From contig NZ_SRLB01000026.1 in the NCBI RefSeq assembly GCF_004745635.1, positions 25,365-89,364 of the forward strand: a stretch of DNA of 64,000 nt, in the 5' to 3' direction. Below, in pieces: positions 38,599 to 47,791 of the stretch. The notes beneath the pieces were generated by a model. That model searched no databases. It saw only the letters and a list, made by a program, of their open reading frames with translations, and was not told the origin of the DNA. How positions within the stretch are numbered: position 1 is the first letter of the stretch; each line of letters opens with the position of its first letter. Source of the stretch: Methylobacterium nonmethylotrophicum (lineage in GTDB: Bacteria > Pseudomonadota > Alphaproteobacteria > Rhizobiales > Beijerinckiaceae). The translations under genes were made by a program, and so were the position numbers.

Positions 38599-40061
38599 GC
38601 GCAACCCAGCCCGACGCCGGCCCGGACGAGACCTTCGCCGAGCGGCCGCCGCTCGCCGCCGTTCCGGCCTCGGAGCCGGCTCCCGGGACGGTCCCTCCCC
38701 GCGGCGAGGTGGTGGTCCTGCCCTCCCGGCGGCGTCCGGCTTTGGTCTCGGCATTCCAGCCCGACGCGCTGGCGGTCGAGGAGCGGGCGCCGCCCCGGGT
38801 CGCCCGGGCGACGCTCTACGGCGTGGCGGCTTTGCTCGCGACCGGCGTGACGTGGTCGTGCCTGGCGGAGATCGACGAGATCGCGAGCGCCCGGGGCCGC
38901 CTCGTCACCACGGTGCCGAACATCGTGGTCCAGCCCCTCGAGACGGCGGCGATCCGCGCGATCGCCGTGACGGTCGGCCAGCCGGTCAGGGCCGGCGACA
39001 CGCTGGCGGTGCTCGATCCGACCTTCAGCGAGGCCGACGTGCAGCAGCTCACCGCGCGCCTCGCCGCCACCCAGGCGATGGTGGCGCGGCTCGAGGCGGA
39101 ATCCGAGGAGCGCGAGGTCGCCTTTGACCTGACCCGGCCCGAGCAGGCGCTCGAGGCGCGCCTCGCCCGCCAGCGCCGGGCCCTGCGCGAGAGCCGCCTG
39201 CGCGGCCTCGACGAGGAGCTTGCGCGGGCGGAATCGAGCCTCGCCCGCAACCGCCGCGAGGAGACGGTGCTGCTCGCCCGCCTCGACGGGTTGCGGGAGA
39301 TCGAGGGGATGCGCACCACGCTGCTCGAGCAGCAGATCGGCTCGAAGCTCAACCTGCTCCAGACCCGCGACGCCCGCCTCGACGTCGAATCCTCGCTGGT
39401 GCGCACCCGCGGCGCGCAAGTCGAGGCGCGCCACGACCTCGCCAAGGCCACGGCCCAGCGCCAGGCCTTCCTCGACGAGACCGGCCGCACGGTGCTCGAG
39501 GCGCTGGCCGATGCCCGCGAGAAGCGCACGGTCGCGGCGGAGGAACTGCGCAAGGCGAGCCTGCGGCGCCAGCTCGTGACGCTCACGGCGCCCGCCGACG
39601 GCACCGTGCTCGACATCGCCCAGCGCGGTGCCGGCTCGGTGGCGAAGCAAGCCGAGCCGCTCGTCACGCTCGTGCCCGCGGGCATCCCGCTGGAGGCCGA
39701 GGTGATGATCCATCCCCGCGACATCGGCCATGTCGCGGCGGGCCAGGCCGCCCGGGTGAAGCTCGACGCCTTTCCGTTCCAGAAGCACGGGACGGTGTCC
39801 GGCCATGTCCGCACGGTGAGCCGGGACGCCTTCCCGTCCGAGCCCGAGGGCCGCAGCCCCGCACCGGGCCAGCCGCCGGCCCTGTTCTACCGCGCCCGCA
39901 TCAGCCTCGACGACACCGCCCTGCGCGCCCTGCCGTCCGGCGCCGGGCTCATTCCCGGCATGGCGGTGCAGGGCGAGGTCCAGGTCGGAAAGCGGCGGGT
40001 GATCGCCTACTTCCTCTACCCGCTGATGCAGGTGGCCGACGAGGGCATCCGGGAGCCGTGA
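38595..40061 (+). CDS. HlyD-family membrane-fusion protein, second secretion system
   Basis: 488 residues. A proline-rich cytoplasmic N-terminus of about 70 residues precedes one membrane helix (VARATLYGVAALLATGVTWS, about 74-93). A lipoyl-like half (PNIVVQPLETAAIRAIAVTV), a long coiled-coil hairpin (about 145-325, RQRRALRESRLRGLDEELAR) and the second lipoyl half (LVTLTAPADGTVLDIAQRG) follow. The family C-terminal segment GMAVQGEVQVGKRRVIAYFL ends the protein. ATG 38595 overlaps the transporter stop. Together with that transporter it makes a second type I system distinct from prsDE. Confidence 0.93.
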   Translation: MSATQPDAGPDETFAERPPLAAVPASEPAPGTVPPRGEVVVLPSRRRPALVSAFQPDALAVEERAPPRVARATLYGVAALLATGVTWSCLAEIDEIASARGRLVTTVPNIVVQPLETAAIRAIAVTVGQPVRAGDTLAVLDPTFSEADVQQLTARLAATQAMVARLEAESEEREVAFDLTRPEQALEARLARQRRALRESRLRGLDEELARAESSLARNRREETVLLARLDGLREIEGMRTTLLEQQIGSKLNLLQTRDARLDVESSLVRTRGAQVEARHDLAKATAQRQAFLDETGRTVLEALADAREKRTVAAEELRKASLRRQLVTLTAPADGTVLDIAQRGAGSVAKQAEPLVTLVPAGIPLEAEVMIHPRDIGHVAAGQAARVKLDAFPFQKHGTVSGHVRTVSRDAFPSEPEGRSPAPGQPPALFYRARISLDDTALRALPSGAGLIPGMAVQGEVQVGKRRVIAYFLYPLMQVADEGIREP

Positions 40062-40178
40062 GGGGCGGGCGGCGGGGGGCGCCTCTCGGCCCGCTGCACG
40101 CACCCGTGCATCCGCGGCCGTGCCGAACACGGAGGAGCCCTCCTCGCAGATCCTTCCCACTGTCTAAAAGTGGGGCGC

Positions 40179-40356
40179 GGGTTTCCCTCTCCCCGTGGGC
40201 GCAGGGCTGTCTGGGAAAAACCCCCTTTAGAATCAAGCGCGAGTCTCCCCTCACCAGGCGATACCGGGCAAGCCCGGTATCGCCTGGTGAGGGGAGACTC
40301 GCGCCTTTCCTTTTCCCCGGACAGCCCTGCCGCGGGCGCGGAGAGGAGAGAAACCG
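40179..40356. repeat. Nested inverted repeat: 33-bp perfect arms inside two copies of a dispersed repeat
   Basis: Inner element: bases 40237-40269 are exactly complementary to 40272-40304, separated by only AA. The arms begin GCGCGAGTCTCCCC and end ATACCGGGC. Outer element: 40179-40220 and 40311-40355 are inverted imperfect copies of the repeat also found at 22457-22498. The whole could fold into a very long hairpin. It lies between the convergent HlyD and LuxR genes, where it could end transcription from both sides. No transposase is present. Confidence 0.9.
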
Positions 40357-40598
40357 GGCCCCGTCTTTGCTCCGGCCGAGCCAGCCACAGGCCTGTTCGG
40401 CGACGATCCGGGATGCAGGGCCGCTGCCTCCGGACACCGAAGCGGATCACGATCCGCCCTCGTCCGAGGCCATCAGCGGTCATGGATCCCGCGCTCGCCC
40501 GCAGGGCGGCGCGACGGTCGCGAGAAGAGGGTCGGTCTCGAGCCCGGTCCCGGCCCGGGACGGAGCCGGCGCGGGAGCCCTCCCCCGCGCCCCGCCGC

Positions 40599-41360
40599 TT
40601 ACATCTTGAGGTCGGAGCGGGATTCGAGCGCCCGGATCGCCACCTCGGTCCGGTTGGTGGCCCCGACCTTGCGCATGATGTTGCGCACATGCACCTTCAC
40701 GGTGCTCTCCTTCATGTTGAGCTCGAAGGCGATGATCTTGTTCGCCTTGCCCTTCTGCAGCTGCTCCAGCACCGCCGTCTGGCGCGGGGTGAACTGGCTG
40801 CGGGGGTCGGCGGCCCCGGCCTCCTCGGGCCCACCGCGGCGCTGCAGCAGGCAGCTCGCGGGCACGAACACGCCGCCGGCCCGCACCAGGCGCATCGCCT
40901 CGATCGCCACCTTCAGGCTGACATTGGTCGGGATGTAGCCGCGGGCGCCCTCGTTGAGCCGCTCGACGATCTCGCCCGGATCCTCGCTGTCGCAGAGCAG
41001 CACCAGGCTGGTATTCGGCCCGATCCGCGCGCGCAGGGCGGCCTCGCGCTGGGCACCGCCGCGTCCGGCCTCGCGGGGATCGTAGTAGAGCACCACCAGG
41101 TCGCCGTCCCGGTGCCCAACCTTGCCCCGTTCCCACTCGTCGACCGACGGAAAGGTCACGACCTCGTGGTCCGGGATCGCCTCGGCGAGGCAGTTGCGCA
41201 GGCATTCCCGTACCAGCTGCCGCGGCTCGATGATCGCGATGGCGGGCTTCAGGCCGGGTTCCTCCCCGGGCCCGGCCGGCTCGGCCGCATTCTCGCTCAC
41301 CTCGATCAGTCGGCGGCCCCGCGAAGCGAGGCCATAATCAACGAGAGCAGGCGTCGACAT
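40599..41360 (-). CDS. LuxR-family transcriptional regulator with degenerate receiver
   Basis: 253 residues. The C-terminal helix-turn-helix (about 190-250) is clear: FTPRQTAVLEQLQKGKANK, LNMKESTVKVHVRNIMRKV. Residues about 38-165 look like a response-regulator receiver (PAIAIIEPRQLVRECLRNCL), but the acidic pair is missing. The phospho-acceptor position falls on Tyr92 in GDLVVLYYDPRE, with Asp94 two residues away. So it may act without phosphorylation, or use Asp94. It faces the secretion unit from downstream and is a candidate for its regulator; the target is not shown by the sequence. Confidence 0.85.
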   Translation of the reverse strand: MSTPALVDYGLASRGRRLIEVSENAAEPAGPGEEPGLKPAIAIIEPRQLVRECLRNCLAEAIPDHEVVTFPSVDEWERGKVGHRDGDLVVLYYDPREAGRGGAQREAALRARIGPNTSLVLLCDSEDPGEIVERLNEGARGYIPTNVSLKVAIEAMRLVRAGGVFVPASCLLQRRGGPEEAGAADPRSQFTPRQTAVLEQLQKGKANKIIAFELNMKESTVKVHVRNIMRKVGATNRTEVAIRALESRSDLKM

Positions 41361-42890
41361 GCTTCACCTCCACACTGTACGATCGATCGTTATGATTGGA
41401 CTGGTTCCACGGATCGCTGGTCACGGTGCCGGAACGGCACGCGGTGCCACGTTTCCCGACGCTGGAGCCTTCGGAGGATCGAGCTGTGCCGGCCCCCGAC
41501 TGCACGACTCAGTCGATCCGGCCCACTGCATCGGCTCATTCCTGCTGATTTAAGTCCTAACACAGCTACAAATCAGTCACAATCCTTAATTTTTTTCTTC
41601 GCATATGTTAGAAGGCTATCCTTTCGGTGAATCTTTGACCGTCTTTCGATCCGTGAATACCATTTTACACGCAGGGGATGCAGATCTGGAAATTTGATCA
41701 CGATAATGATAGTCTGCAAAGCAGATGTCACGCGAGAAGATGCTCGTCGAGATTGCGATGTGATCCGGGCTGGACTGGACTTCGAGGACAGGAAGATCCC
41801 CGCGCCTCATCCGTTTGCCCGCGCTCCTTAGGGGGCACGCTCTTGGACGCGAGGGAGCGGGGGACGATCGTCGCGCGCGATCAGGCGGTCGTCCACGCCA
41901 ACAGCCGGGACCCCATCGCCCTGCATCGCACCGGATCCGGCAGGAATCAGAGCAAAGATCATGCTGTCGTCGGCGTCTTCAACCCGCTTCATGACCGTTC
42001 CCATGCATCAATCGATGTACACAATCCGAAGCCTTGATGGTCATGCGGCAGCCGTCAACCACGCTCGACAATCCATCATAGCATGTCTAGCCAACCATAT
42101 CGTTTGATAATTTTTAACGGTAAATGATGCGGCGCACAGGCTCAGACGACGCGAGATCATCGGCGGGACGAACGTCCGCCGATGATCCGCCGCTGGCGCG
42201 TGGCCATCAGCGGCCTGCCTCCCAGGACTGATCGGACGCGGAGAAAGGATCCGACCTGGCTGTCCCCGGCGGGGACGTGCACCGTCGCCGGCCGGCCGTG
42301 CGGGTTGGAACCGGACGTGGTCCTCTCCGGGTGCGCAGGAGCCCGCCCGCAATGGCGGGACCGATCCGGCCGGCGAGGTCCTGGACGGCCGGGGCCCGGC
42401 ATGCCCAGGGCGACGACTGCACGATCGGGACGACCCGGGCATCGGCGCTACGCCCAAATCATCCTGACCGTCGAGCGGACGAGGGCGACGCGCTACGCCT
42501 TCCGGTACCGTTCATCATCCATCGAGCCACGCTGCGGCGCAGGATTTCGCCGCCGTATTCCGGTCTGGGCACCGGGCGTCCTCCGCGTCGACACTCTCCG
42601 CGGAGGTGCCTCGCCGTGCCGACGACCGCCATGCCGACATCCGCGCGGCCCGCCGCGACCGCCCCCGGCGGCGGGGCGTCGACGTCCGGGCGCCGAACGC
42701 GGAGCGGACCGGATGCGGAGCCGTCAAGGATGCCGGCGCCTCGGGCGGGGACGGGGCGGCGCAGGCCTGAGGCCGGCCGGTGCGAGCGGAGCGCACCCCG
42801 CCGCCACGCCCGCCGCCTCGCGCGGCACGCGCGCGGTCTGCGACCGCGGGGTGCCGTTCGTTCGACGACAACAGAGGAGATGGCGCGGAC
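41361..42890. other. 1.5-kb region without a supported gene
   Basis: The longest gene-free stretch in the window. It is A/T-richer from about 41530 to 41740 and 42040 to 42130 and GC-rich after that. Open frames such as 41678-42037 and 42041-42457 have compositions expected of non-coding DNA and no motifs. A hairpin lies at 42155-42187. Promoters for luxR and for the sugar-nucleotide genes should be here; a small RNA is possible but I cannot show one. Confidence 0.45.
42155..42187. repeat. Inverted repeat in the 1.5-kb gap
   Basis: GATCATCGGCGG at 42155-42166 is exactly complementary to CCGCCGATGATC at 42176-42187, with a 9-base loop GACGAACGT that can pair partly itself. It may be a terminator, an operator, or part of an untranslated leader. 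Confidence 0.65.
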
Positions 42891-43844
42891 ATGAGAATAC
42901 TCATCACCGGGGGTGGCGGATTCATCGGCACGCATCTGGCCGAGCGTCTGTCCTCCCAGGCCGAGCTGGTCCTGCTCGACAACTTCCGGCGCAATTCGCT
43001 CCGCTACGCGCCGAAGCTGGCCGACGCGCCCGGCGTCAGGGTCGTCGAGGCCGACGTCCTCGACGCGGCCGCCATGCGCGAGGCCGCGCGCGGCGTCGAC
43101 GCGATCATCCACCTCGCGGCGATCGCCGGCGTGAGCAGCTACGACAGGGAGCCGCTGCGCACCCTCCGGGTGAACATCCTGGGCACCGTGAACCTGCTCG
43201 AGGCCTGCGTCGCCGGGAGGGTCGGGCGCTTCATCGACTTCTCGACCAGCGAGGTCTTCGGCCCGGACGCCGACGGCGTAACGGAGGAGGACCGGCACGG
43301 CATCGGCCCGGTGTCGCAGAAGCGCTGGGTCTACGCGACGAGCAAGCTCGCCAGCGAGCACTTCACGCTGCGCTACGGCGAGGCCCACGGCTTCGCCGCC
43401 ACCTGCGTGCGGCCGTTCAACGTGTACGGACCGCGCCAGACCGGCGAAGGCGCGATCGGGAATTTCTGCCGCGCGGCCCTGGCGGGCACGCCCCTGCTCG
43501 TGGAAGGGGACGGCACGGCGGTCCGCTCCTGGTGCTACGTCTCGGACATGGTGAGCGCCGTCGAGGCGATCCTGCACAGCCCGGCCGCCGCGGGCCAGGT
43601 CTTCAACATCGGCAACCCCGCCGCGGTCGAGACCACGGCGGGCCTCGCCGGCCGGATCGCGCGCCTCGCCGGGGGCGCCGAGATCCGCCGCGTCGAGATG
43701 CGCGGCGCCGAGGTCCACCGCCGGATCCCGGCCATCGACAAGGCCCAGCGGGTCCTCGACTTCCAGCCGAGGGTCGGTCTCGACGAGGGCCTGTCGCGGA
43801 CGCTCGACTGGTTCCGAAGTGCCGATGCCGGGGAGATGCGGTGA
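42891..43844 (+). CDS. NAD-dependent nucleotide-sugar epimerase/dehydratase (extended SDR)
   Basis: 317 residues. The N-terminal NAD motif is GGGGFIGTHLAERL, the active site is Tyr148-x3-Lys152 in VYATSKLASEH, and the serine/threonine partner is in DFSTSEVFG. A VRPFNVYGPRQTGEGAIGNF segment is typical of UDP- or GDP-sugar epimerases and decarboxylases. The exact sugar is unknown. It is followed by a nucleotide-sugar dehydrogenase whose start overlaps its stop by one base, and then a glycosyltransferase. The three likely make and transfer an acidic sugar. GAGGAG precedes the ATG by 11 bases. Confidence 0.88.
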   Translation: MRILITGGGGFIGTHLAERLSSQAELVLLDNFRRNSLRYAPKLADAPGVRVVEADVLDAAAMREAARGVDAIIHLAAIAGVSSYDREPLRTLRVNILGTVNLLEACVAGRVGRFIDFSTSEVFGPDADGVTEEDRHGIGPVSQKRWVYATSKLASEHFTLRYGEAHGFAATCVRPFNVYGPRQTGEGAIGNFCRAALAGTPLLVEGDGTAVRSWCYVSDMVSAVEAILHSPAAAGQVFNIGNPAAVETTAGLAGRIARLAGGAEIRRVEMRGAEVHRRIPAIDKAQRVLDFQPRVGLDEGLSRTLDWFRSADAGEMR

Positions 43845-45124
43845 TGCGGGTCGTCGTGGTCGGGGCAGGCAAGATGGGCCTTCCCCTCGCCTGCCAGTTC
43901 GCGCATCGCGGCGCGGGGGTCACGGTCTGCGACGTCCGGCGGGACGTGGTGGACCTCATCAATGCGGGCCGGTGCCCGGTCGACGAGCCCGGCGTGCCGG
44001 AGCTGCTGGCCCGTGCCGTCGCGCAGGGGAGGCTCGCGGCGAGCCAGGACACCACGGCCGCCGCGGCGCAGGCGGACGTGGTGGTGGTCATCGTGCCGGT
44101 CCTGCTCACGCCGGACAACGACGCCGACACCGCGATCATCGAGTCGGTCACGCGCCAGGTCGCCGCCGGCCTGCGACCCGGCACCCTGGTGGCCTACGAG
44201 ACGACGCTGCCCGTCGGCACCACCCGGCGCCTCGCGGCGATGCTCGAAGCCTCCGGGCTGCGCGCCGGCGCGGATTTCGACGTCGTCTTCTCGCCCGAGC
44301 GCGTCAAGAGCGGCTCGGTGATCGATCACCTGGTGCGGAACGCCAAGGTCGTGGGCGGCATCACGCCCGCGTCGGCCGAGCGCGGCGCGGCCTTCTACGG
44401 CGCGTATCTCGGTGCGCCGGTGATGAATGTGGGCTCGGCCGAGGCCGCCGAGATGGTCAAGCTCGCCGGCATGGTCTACCGCGACGCCACGATCGCGATC
44501 AGCAACGAGATCGCCCGCTACGCCGAGAGCGTCGAGATCGACCTCCACGCCCTGCTGCCGGCCATCAACACCGACGGAGAGGCGGCTCTGCTGAGCCCCG
44601 GCATCGGGGTCGGGGGGCATTGCGCCCCGGTCTATCCCTACTTCATGATCCGGGACGCCGCGCGGCGCGGCATCGAGACGGCGATGACGACGCTCGCCCG
44701 GGCCACGAACGACGGCCAGGCCGCCTGGGCGATCGACCGGCTGGAGCGCGCCTGGCGCCCCCTGCGCGACCAGGAGGCCCTGATCCTCGGGCTGGGCTTC
44801 CGGCCGCAGGTCAAGGAGCACGTCTGCTCGAGCGCGTTCCTCATCGCCGCGGAGGTGCGGCGGCGCGGCGGCGCCGTGCTCCTGAACGACCCTCTCTACG
44901 CCGACGCGGAGGTGCGCCGGCACGGCTTCGCGCCCCTGCCTCTCGACGCCCCGCACCTGCCGCCGGTCGTCGTCCTGAGCACCGCCCATCGGGCATACCG
45001 CGACCTCGATTTCGGCGACCTCGCGGCGCGGGGCGTGCAGGCGGTGCTGGACGGGCGCGCGCTGTGGTCGCCGCAGGCGGTCCGGGCGGCCGGCCTCCTC
45101 TATCTCGGCGTCGGGCGGCCCTGA
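43844..45124 (+). CDS. UDP-glucose/GDP-mannose dehydrogenase family protein
   Basis: 426 residues. The NAD-binding N-terminus is VVVVGAGKMGLPLACQFA, and the VVFSPERVKSG segment and catalytic-cysteine motif GIGVGGHCAPVYPYFM (Cys260) are intact. The C-terminal UDP-binding domain carries LILGLGFRPQVKEHVCSSAF. The enzyme would oxidise a nucleotide hexose to the uronic acid with two NAD. The family includes WbpO/WbpA-type dehydrogenases of UDP-N-acetyl sugars, as well as UDP-glucose dehydrogenase; I cannot choose. The TGATG overlap with the preceding epimerase gene shows coupling. Confidence 0.9.
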   Translation: MRVVVVGAGKMGLPLACQFAHRGAGVTVCDVRRDVVDLINAGRCPVDEPGVPELLARAVAQGRLAASQDTTAAAAQADVVVVIVPVLLTPDNDADTAIIESVTRQVAAGLRPGTLVAYETTLPVGTTRRLAAMLEASGLRAGADFDVVFSPERVKSGSVIDHLVRNAKVVGGITPASAERGAAFYGAYLGAPVMNVGSAEAAEMVKLAGMVYRDATIAISNEIARYAESVEIDLHALLPAINTDGEAALLSPGIGVGGHCAPVYPYFMIRDAARRGIETAMTTLARATNDGQAAWAIDRLERAWRPLRDQEALILGLGFRPQVKEHVCSSAFLIAAEVRRRGGAVLLNDPLYADAEVRRHGFAPLPLDAPHLPPVVVLSTAHRAYRDLDFGDLAARGVQAVLDGRALWSPQAVRAAGLLYLGVGRP

Positions 45125-45155
45125 GCCGCCCGTCCTGCGGCCGGAGCATCGCCCG

Positions 45156-46835
45156 ATGAGCCTTCCCGACCCCCTCGCCCCGGGCCTGGACCTCTCTCCG
45201 GAGCGGGCCCGGCAGCTCCGGGCCGACATCGCCCGCAACCTCGCGGAGTTCCGCAGCCTCCTGGCCCATGCCCGCGCCGCCGCCGCGTCCGGGCGGACCG
45301 AGGCGGCCGTCGTGCTCTGCGAGGCGGCCGCGGCCTTCGCCATCTCGAACCATTGCGGCCTGTTCTCGAGCCCGGAACTCGAGGGGCTGATCGCGCAACT
45401 GGGGGCGGAAGCCGGCGCGACGGACATGGCCCGCCGCGGCCCGCCGCGTTCGCCCCCGCGAGAGATCCTTCACGTCTGCACGCAGGCCGTCACGGTCGGC
45501 GGCGGCACGCGGCTGGTCTGGCGGTGGATCGGCCGGGACGTCACGCGCCGCCACTCGGTCGCGCTCACCCGGCAGGCAGGCCATCCGCTGCCGCCCGACC
45601 TCGTCGCGGCGGTGCGGGCGAGCGGCGGGGAGATCCACATCCTCGATCCGGCCGGGGGGCTCGTCGCCCGGGCCCGGCGCCTCGCCGCGATCGGCCGCGA
45701 GGCCGATCTCGTGGTGGCGCATACCGAGCGCGACGTCGTCCCGCTCCTCGCCTTCGCGGATCCCGCGCGGTCGCCGCCGATGCTGCTCGACGATCTGGGC
45801 GACCACAAGTTCCGGCTCGGCCTGTCCGCCAGCACCGCGGTGGCGAGCCTGCGGGAATCCGGCATGCGCCTCGCCCACCGGCGGCGGGACGTCGAGCCGG
45901 AGCGGAGCGTCCTGCTCCCCATCCCGGTCGACCCGGTCGTGCGCCGGCGCAGCCGCGAGGAGGCCAGGCGCCTCCTCGGCCTGCCGGCGGGCGGCCGCGT
46001 GCTCCTCTGCATCGCCCGCGGGGCCAAGTTCAAGACGCTCGGGACCGAGAGCTACGCCGACCTGCACCTCCCGGTGCTCGCCGCCGATCCCGGGGCGATC
46101 CTGGTCGTGGTCGGCGCGGGCGCGCGCCCGGACTGGCGCGCCGCCTCCGAGCAGGTCGGAGGCCGGATCCTCAGCCTGGAGGAGCGGCCCGACACCGCCG
46201 CGTTCTACGAGGCGGCCGACATCTACGTCGATTCGTTCCCGTTCGTCTCGATCACGTCGCTGCTGGAGGCGGCGGGCTACGCCCTGCCCCTGGTGAGCCT
46301 CTTCCCGCATCCGGACACCGCCGAGATCTTCGGCGCCGACATGCCCGGGCTCGCCGGCTGCCTCCAGCGCGCCGGCAGCCGGGCCGCGTATCACGCCGCG
46401 CTCTCCGGCCTCCTCGCGGACGAGCCGCGACGACGGGCCCTGGGCGCGCGCACCCGCGCCTCGGTCGCGGCGCTCCACGCCGGGCCGCGCTGGCTCGAGG
46501 CCCTCGGCCACGCCTACGCGGTGGCGGCGCGCCTCCACGGGCGTGCGCGCACGTTCCGGAGGGACGACGCTCCCACCTGCGAGGCGGTCGACCTGATGGT
46601 GCCCCTCGTCTGCCAGCAGGGTCACCGCCCGGCCCGCGCGATCGCCGAGCAGGCGCGGATCTATCCCCTGGCCGAGCGCGTGCGGCTCTGGCACGCCCTC
46701 TCGCGAGAGGCCGGGCCCTGCACCCTCCTCAGCCAGGGCACGGCCGCGTGCTTCCTGCCGGATCCCGCCCTGCTCTGGCTCAAACGGGCGCGTCAGGTCC
46801 TGCGCAGGCCCGGCCGTCCGGTTCCGGCCGGGTAG
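45156..46835 (+). CDS. Glycosyltransferase (GT-B fold, group 1-like)
   Basis: 559 residues. The first about 100 residues are helical and Ala-rich. Then comes a GT-B-like pair of Rossmann domains: an N-terminal one from EILHVCTQAVTVGGGTRLVW and a C-terminal one around LLCIARGAKFKTLGTESYAD. The late segment DTAAFYEAADIYVDSFPFVSITSLLEAAGYALPL is the typical donor-binding end of group 1 glycosyltransferases. It is 31 bp after the dehydrogenase gene. Its acceptor is unknown; a capsule, O-antigen or exopolysaccharide is likely. The C-terminal about 80 residues are an extra region not seen in simple GT-B enzymes. Confidence 0.75.
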   Translation: MSLPDPLAPGLDLSPERARQLRADIARNLAEFRSLLAHARAAAASGRTEAAVVLCEAAAAFAISNHCGLFSSPELEGLIAQLGAEAGATDMARRGPPRSPPREILHVCTQAVTVGGGTRLVWRWIGRDVTRRHSVALTRQAGHPLPPDLVAAVRASGGEIHILDPAGGLVARARRLAAIGREADLVVAHTERDVVPLLAFADPARSPPMLLDDLGDHKFRLGLSASTAVASLRESGMRLAHRRRDVEPERSVLLPIPVDPVVRRRSREEARRLLGLPAGGRVLLCIARGAKFKTLGTESYADLHLPVLAADPGAILVVVGAGARPDWRAASEQVGGRILSLEERPDTAAFYEAADIYVDSFPFVSITSLLEAAGYALPLVSLFPHPDTAEIFGADMPGLAGCLQRAGSRAAYHAALSGLLADEPRRRALGARTRASVAALHAGPRWLEALGHAYAVAARLHGRARTFRRDDAPTCEAVDLMVPLVCQQGHRPARAIAEQARIYPLAERVRLWHALSREAGPCTLLSQGTAACFLPDPALLWLKRARQVLRRPGRPVPAG

Positions 46836-46882
46836 GACGGAGCCCGTCCCGGGCCCGGAGACCGTCGCGAAGGGCTGTCACG

Positions 46883-47791
46883 CTAATACACGTCGCCCTC
46901 GGCCGGCGCGGCGGGGGCGGGCCGGCTGGCCGCCGGGGCCTGCGGCCGGGCTGCGGCGGCCGGAGCACGGGCGGCGGCCCCGGCCGGTCCTGCCGGGCCG
47001 CGGGGTCCGGGCGGCCCGGCCGGGCCCGCAGGCCCGCGCGGGCCGGGCTTGCCGGGCGCGCCCGCGGGACCCGGCGGCCCCGCCTCGCCTCTCGGCCCGG
47101 GCGGGCCGGCCTCGCCACGGGCACCCGCCTCGCCGGGAGCCCCGGCCTCCCCGCGCGGCCCCGGTTCGCCTTGCGGCCCGGGCTCGCCCCGCGCCCCGGC
47201 GGCACCGGGCAGACCGGCTTCGCCGCGAAGTCCCGCTTCACCGCGAGCCCCCGGCTCGCCGCGAGGCCCAGGCTCGCCGCGAGGCCCCGGCTCGCCGCGG
47301 GGGCCGCTCCCTCCGGCGGGACCGGGCGGTCCCTGAAGTCCCGGCTCGCCCGCCGTCCCCGCTTCGCCTCTCGGTCCCGTCTCACCTCTGGGGCCGGGTT
47401 CGCCCTGCGGGCCCGTCTCGCCCCTCGGGCCGGGCGGGCCAGGCGGCCCCATCGCGGCCGCGACCTCCGCCCGGCCCTCGGGACCCGGCGGGCCCTGCTG
47501 GCCGCACTCGCCCACCACCGCGCCGCGCTCCTGGCGGCCGGCGCGCAGGGTCACGATGCAGGTCGCCGGGTGGTAGACGAGGTGGAACTCGAACTTGCCG
47601 CGGGAATCGGCCTTGGCAGTGAAGCGGCCGTCGAGGCTGACCTCGATCTCCGGCTCGTCGGCGGAGCCGAGCACCCAGAGCTCGCCGGCGGTGATCTTGG
47701 CGGCCAGGATCTGGATCTCGGCCCGGGCCGGCGCGGCGGCCATGAGGCAGGCCGCCAGCAACGCGGAGCGTCCGGTTCCGCTGCGCACCAT
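46883..47791 (-). CDS. Exported collagen-like Gly-X-Y protein
   Basis: 302 residues from ATG 47791 (ATG 47806 is also possible). A signal peptide (ALLAACLMAAAPARA) is followed by a folded head of about 85 residues with two cysteines (HPATCIVTL, VVGECGQQG), perhaps one disulfide. Then come more than 50 uninterrupted Gly-X-Y triplets, rich in GPR, GEP and GEA, and an Ala/Pro tail. Such repeats form collagen triple helices in bacteria, giving rod-like surface or matrix proteins. The composition suggests heat-stable charge pairing (GPR-GEP). The tail has no LPxTG or anchor, so it may be periplasmic or secreted. Confidence 0.85.
   Translation of the reverse strand: MVRSGTGRSALLAACLMAAAPARAEIQILAAKITAGELWVLGSADEPEIEVSLDGRFTAKADSRGKFEFHLVYHPATCIVTLRAGRQERGAVVGECGQQGPPGPEGRAEVAAAMGPPGPPGPRGETGPQGEPGPRGETGPRGEAGTAGEPGLQGPPGPAGGSGPRGEPGPRGEPGPRGEPGARGEAGLRGEAGLPGAAGARGEPGPQGEPGPRGEAGAPGEAGARGEAGPPGPRGEAGPPGPAGAPGKPGPRGPAGPAGPPGPRGPAGPAGAAARAPAAAARPQAPAASRPAPAAPAEGDVY

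Noticed and set aside
40179..40356. Insertion sequence
   Set aside because: There is no transposase frame between or beside the inverted repeats and no target duplication was seen.
47049..47336. Plus-strand collagen-like frame
   Set aside because: The reverse complement of Gly/Pro codons also gives Gly/Pro codons. The minus-strand frame has the signal peptide, head domain and strict triplets.
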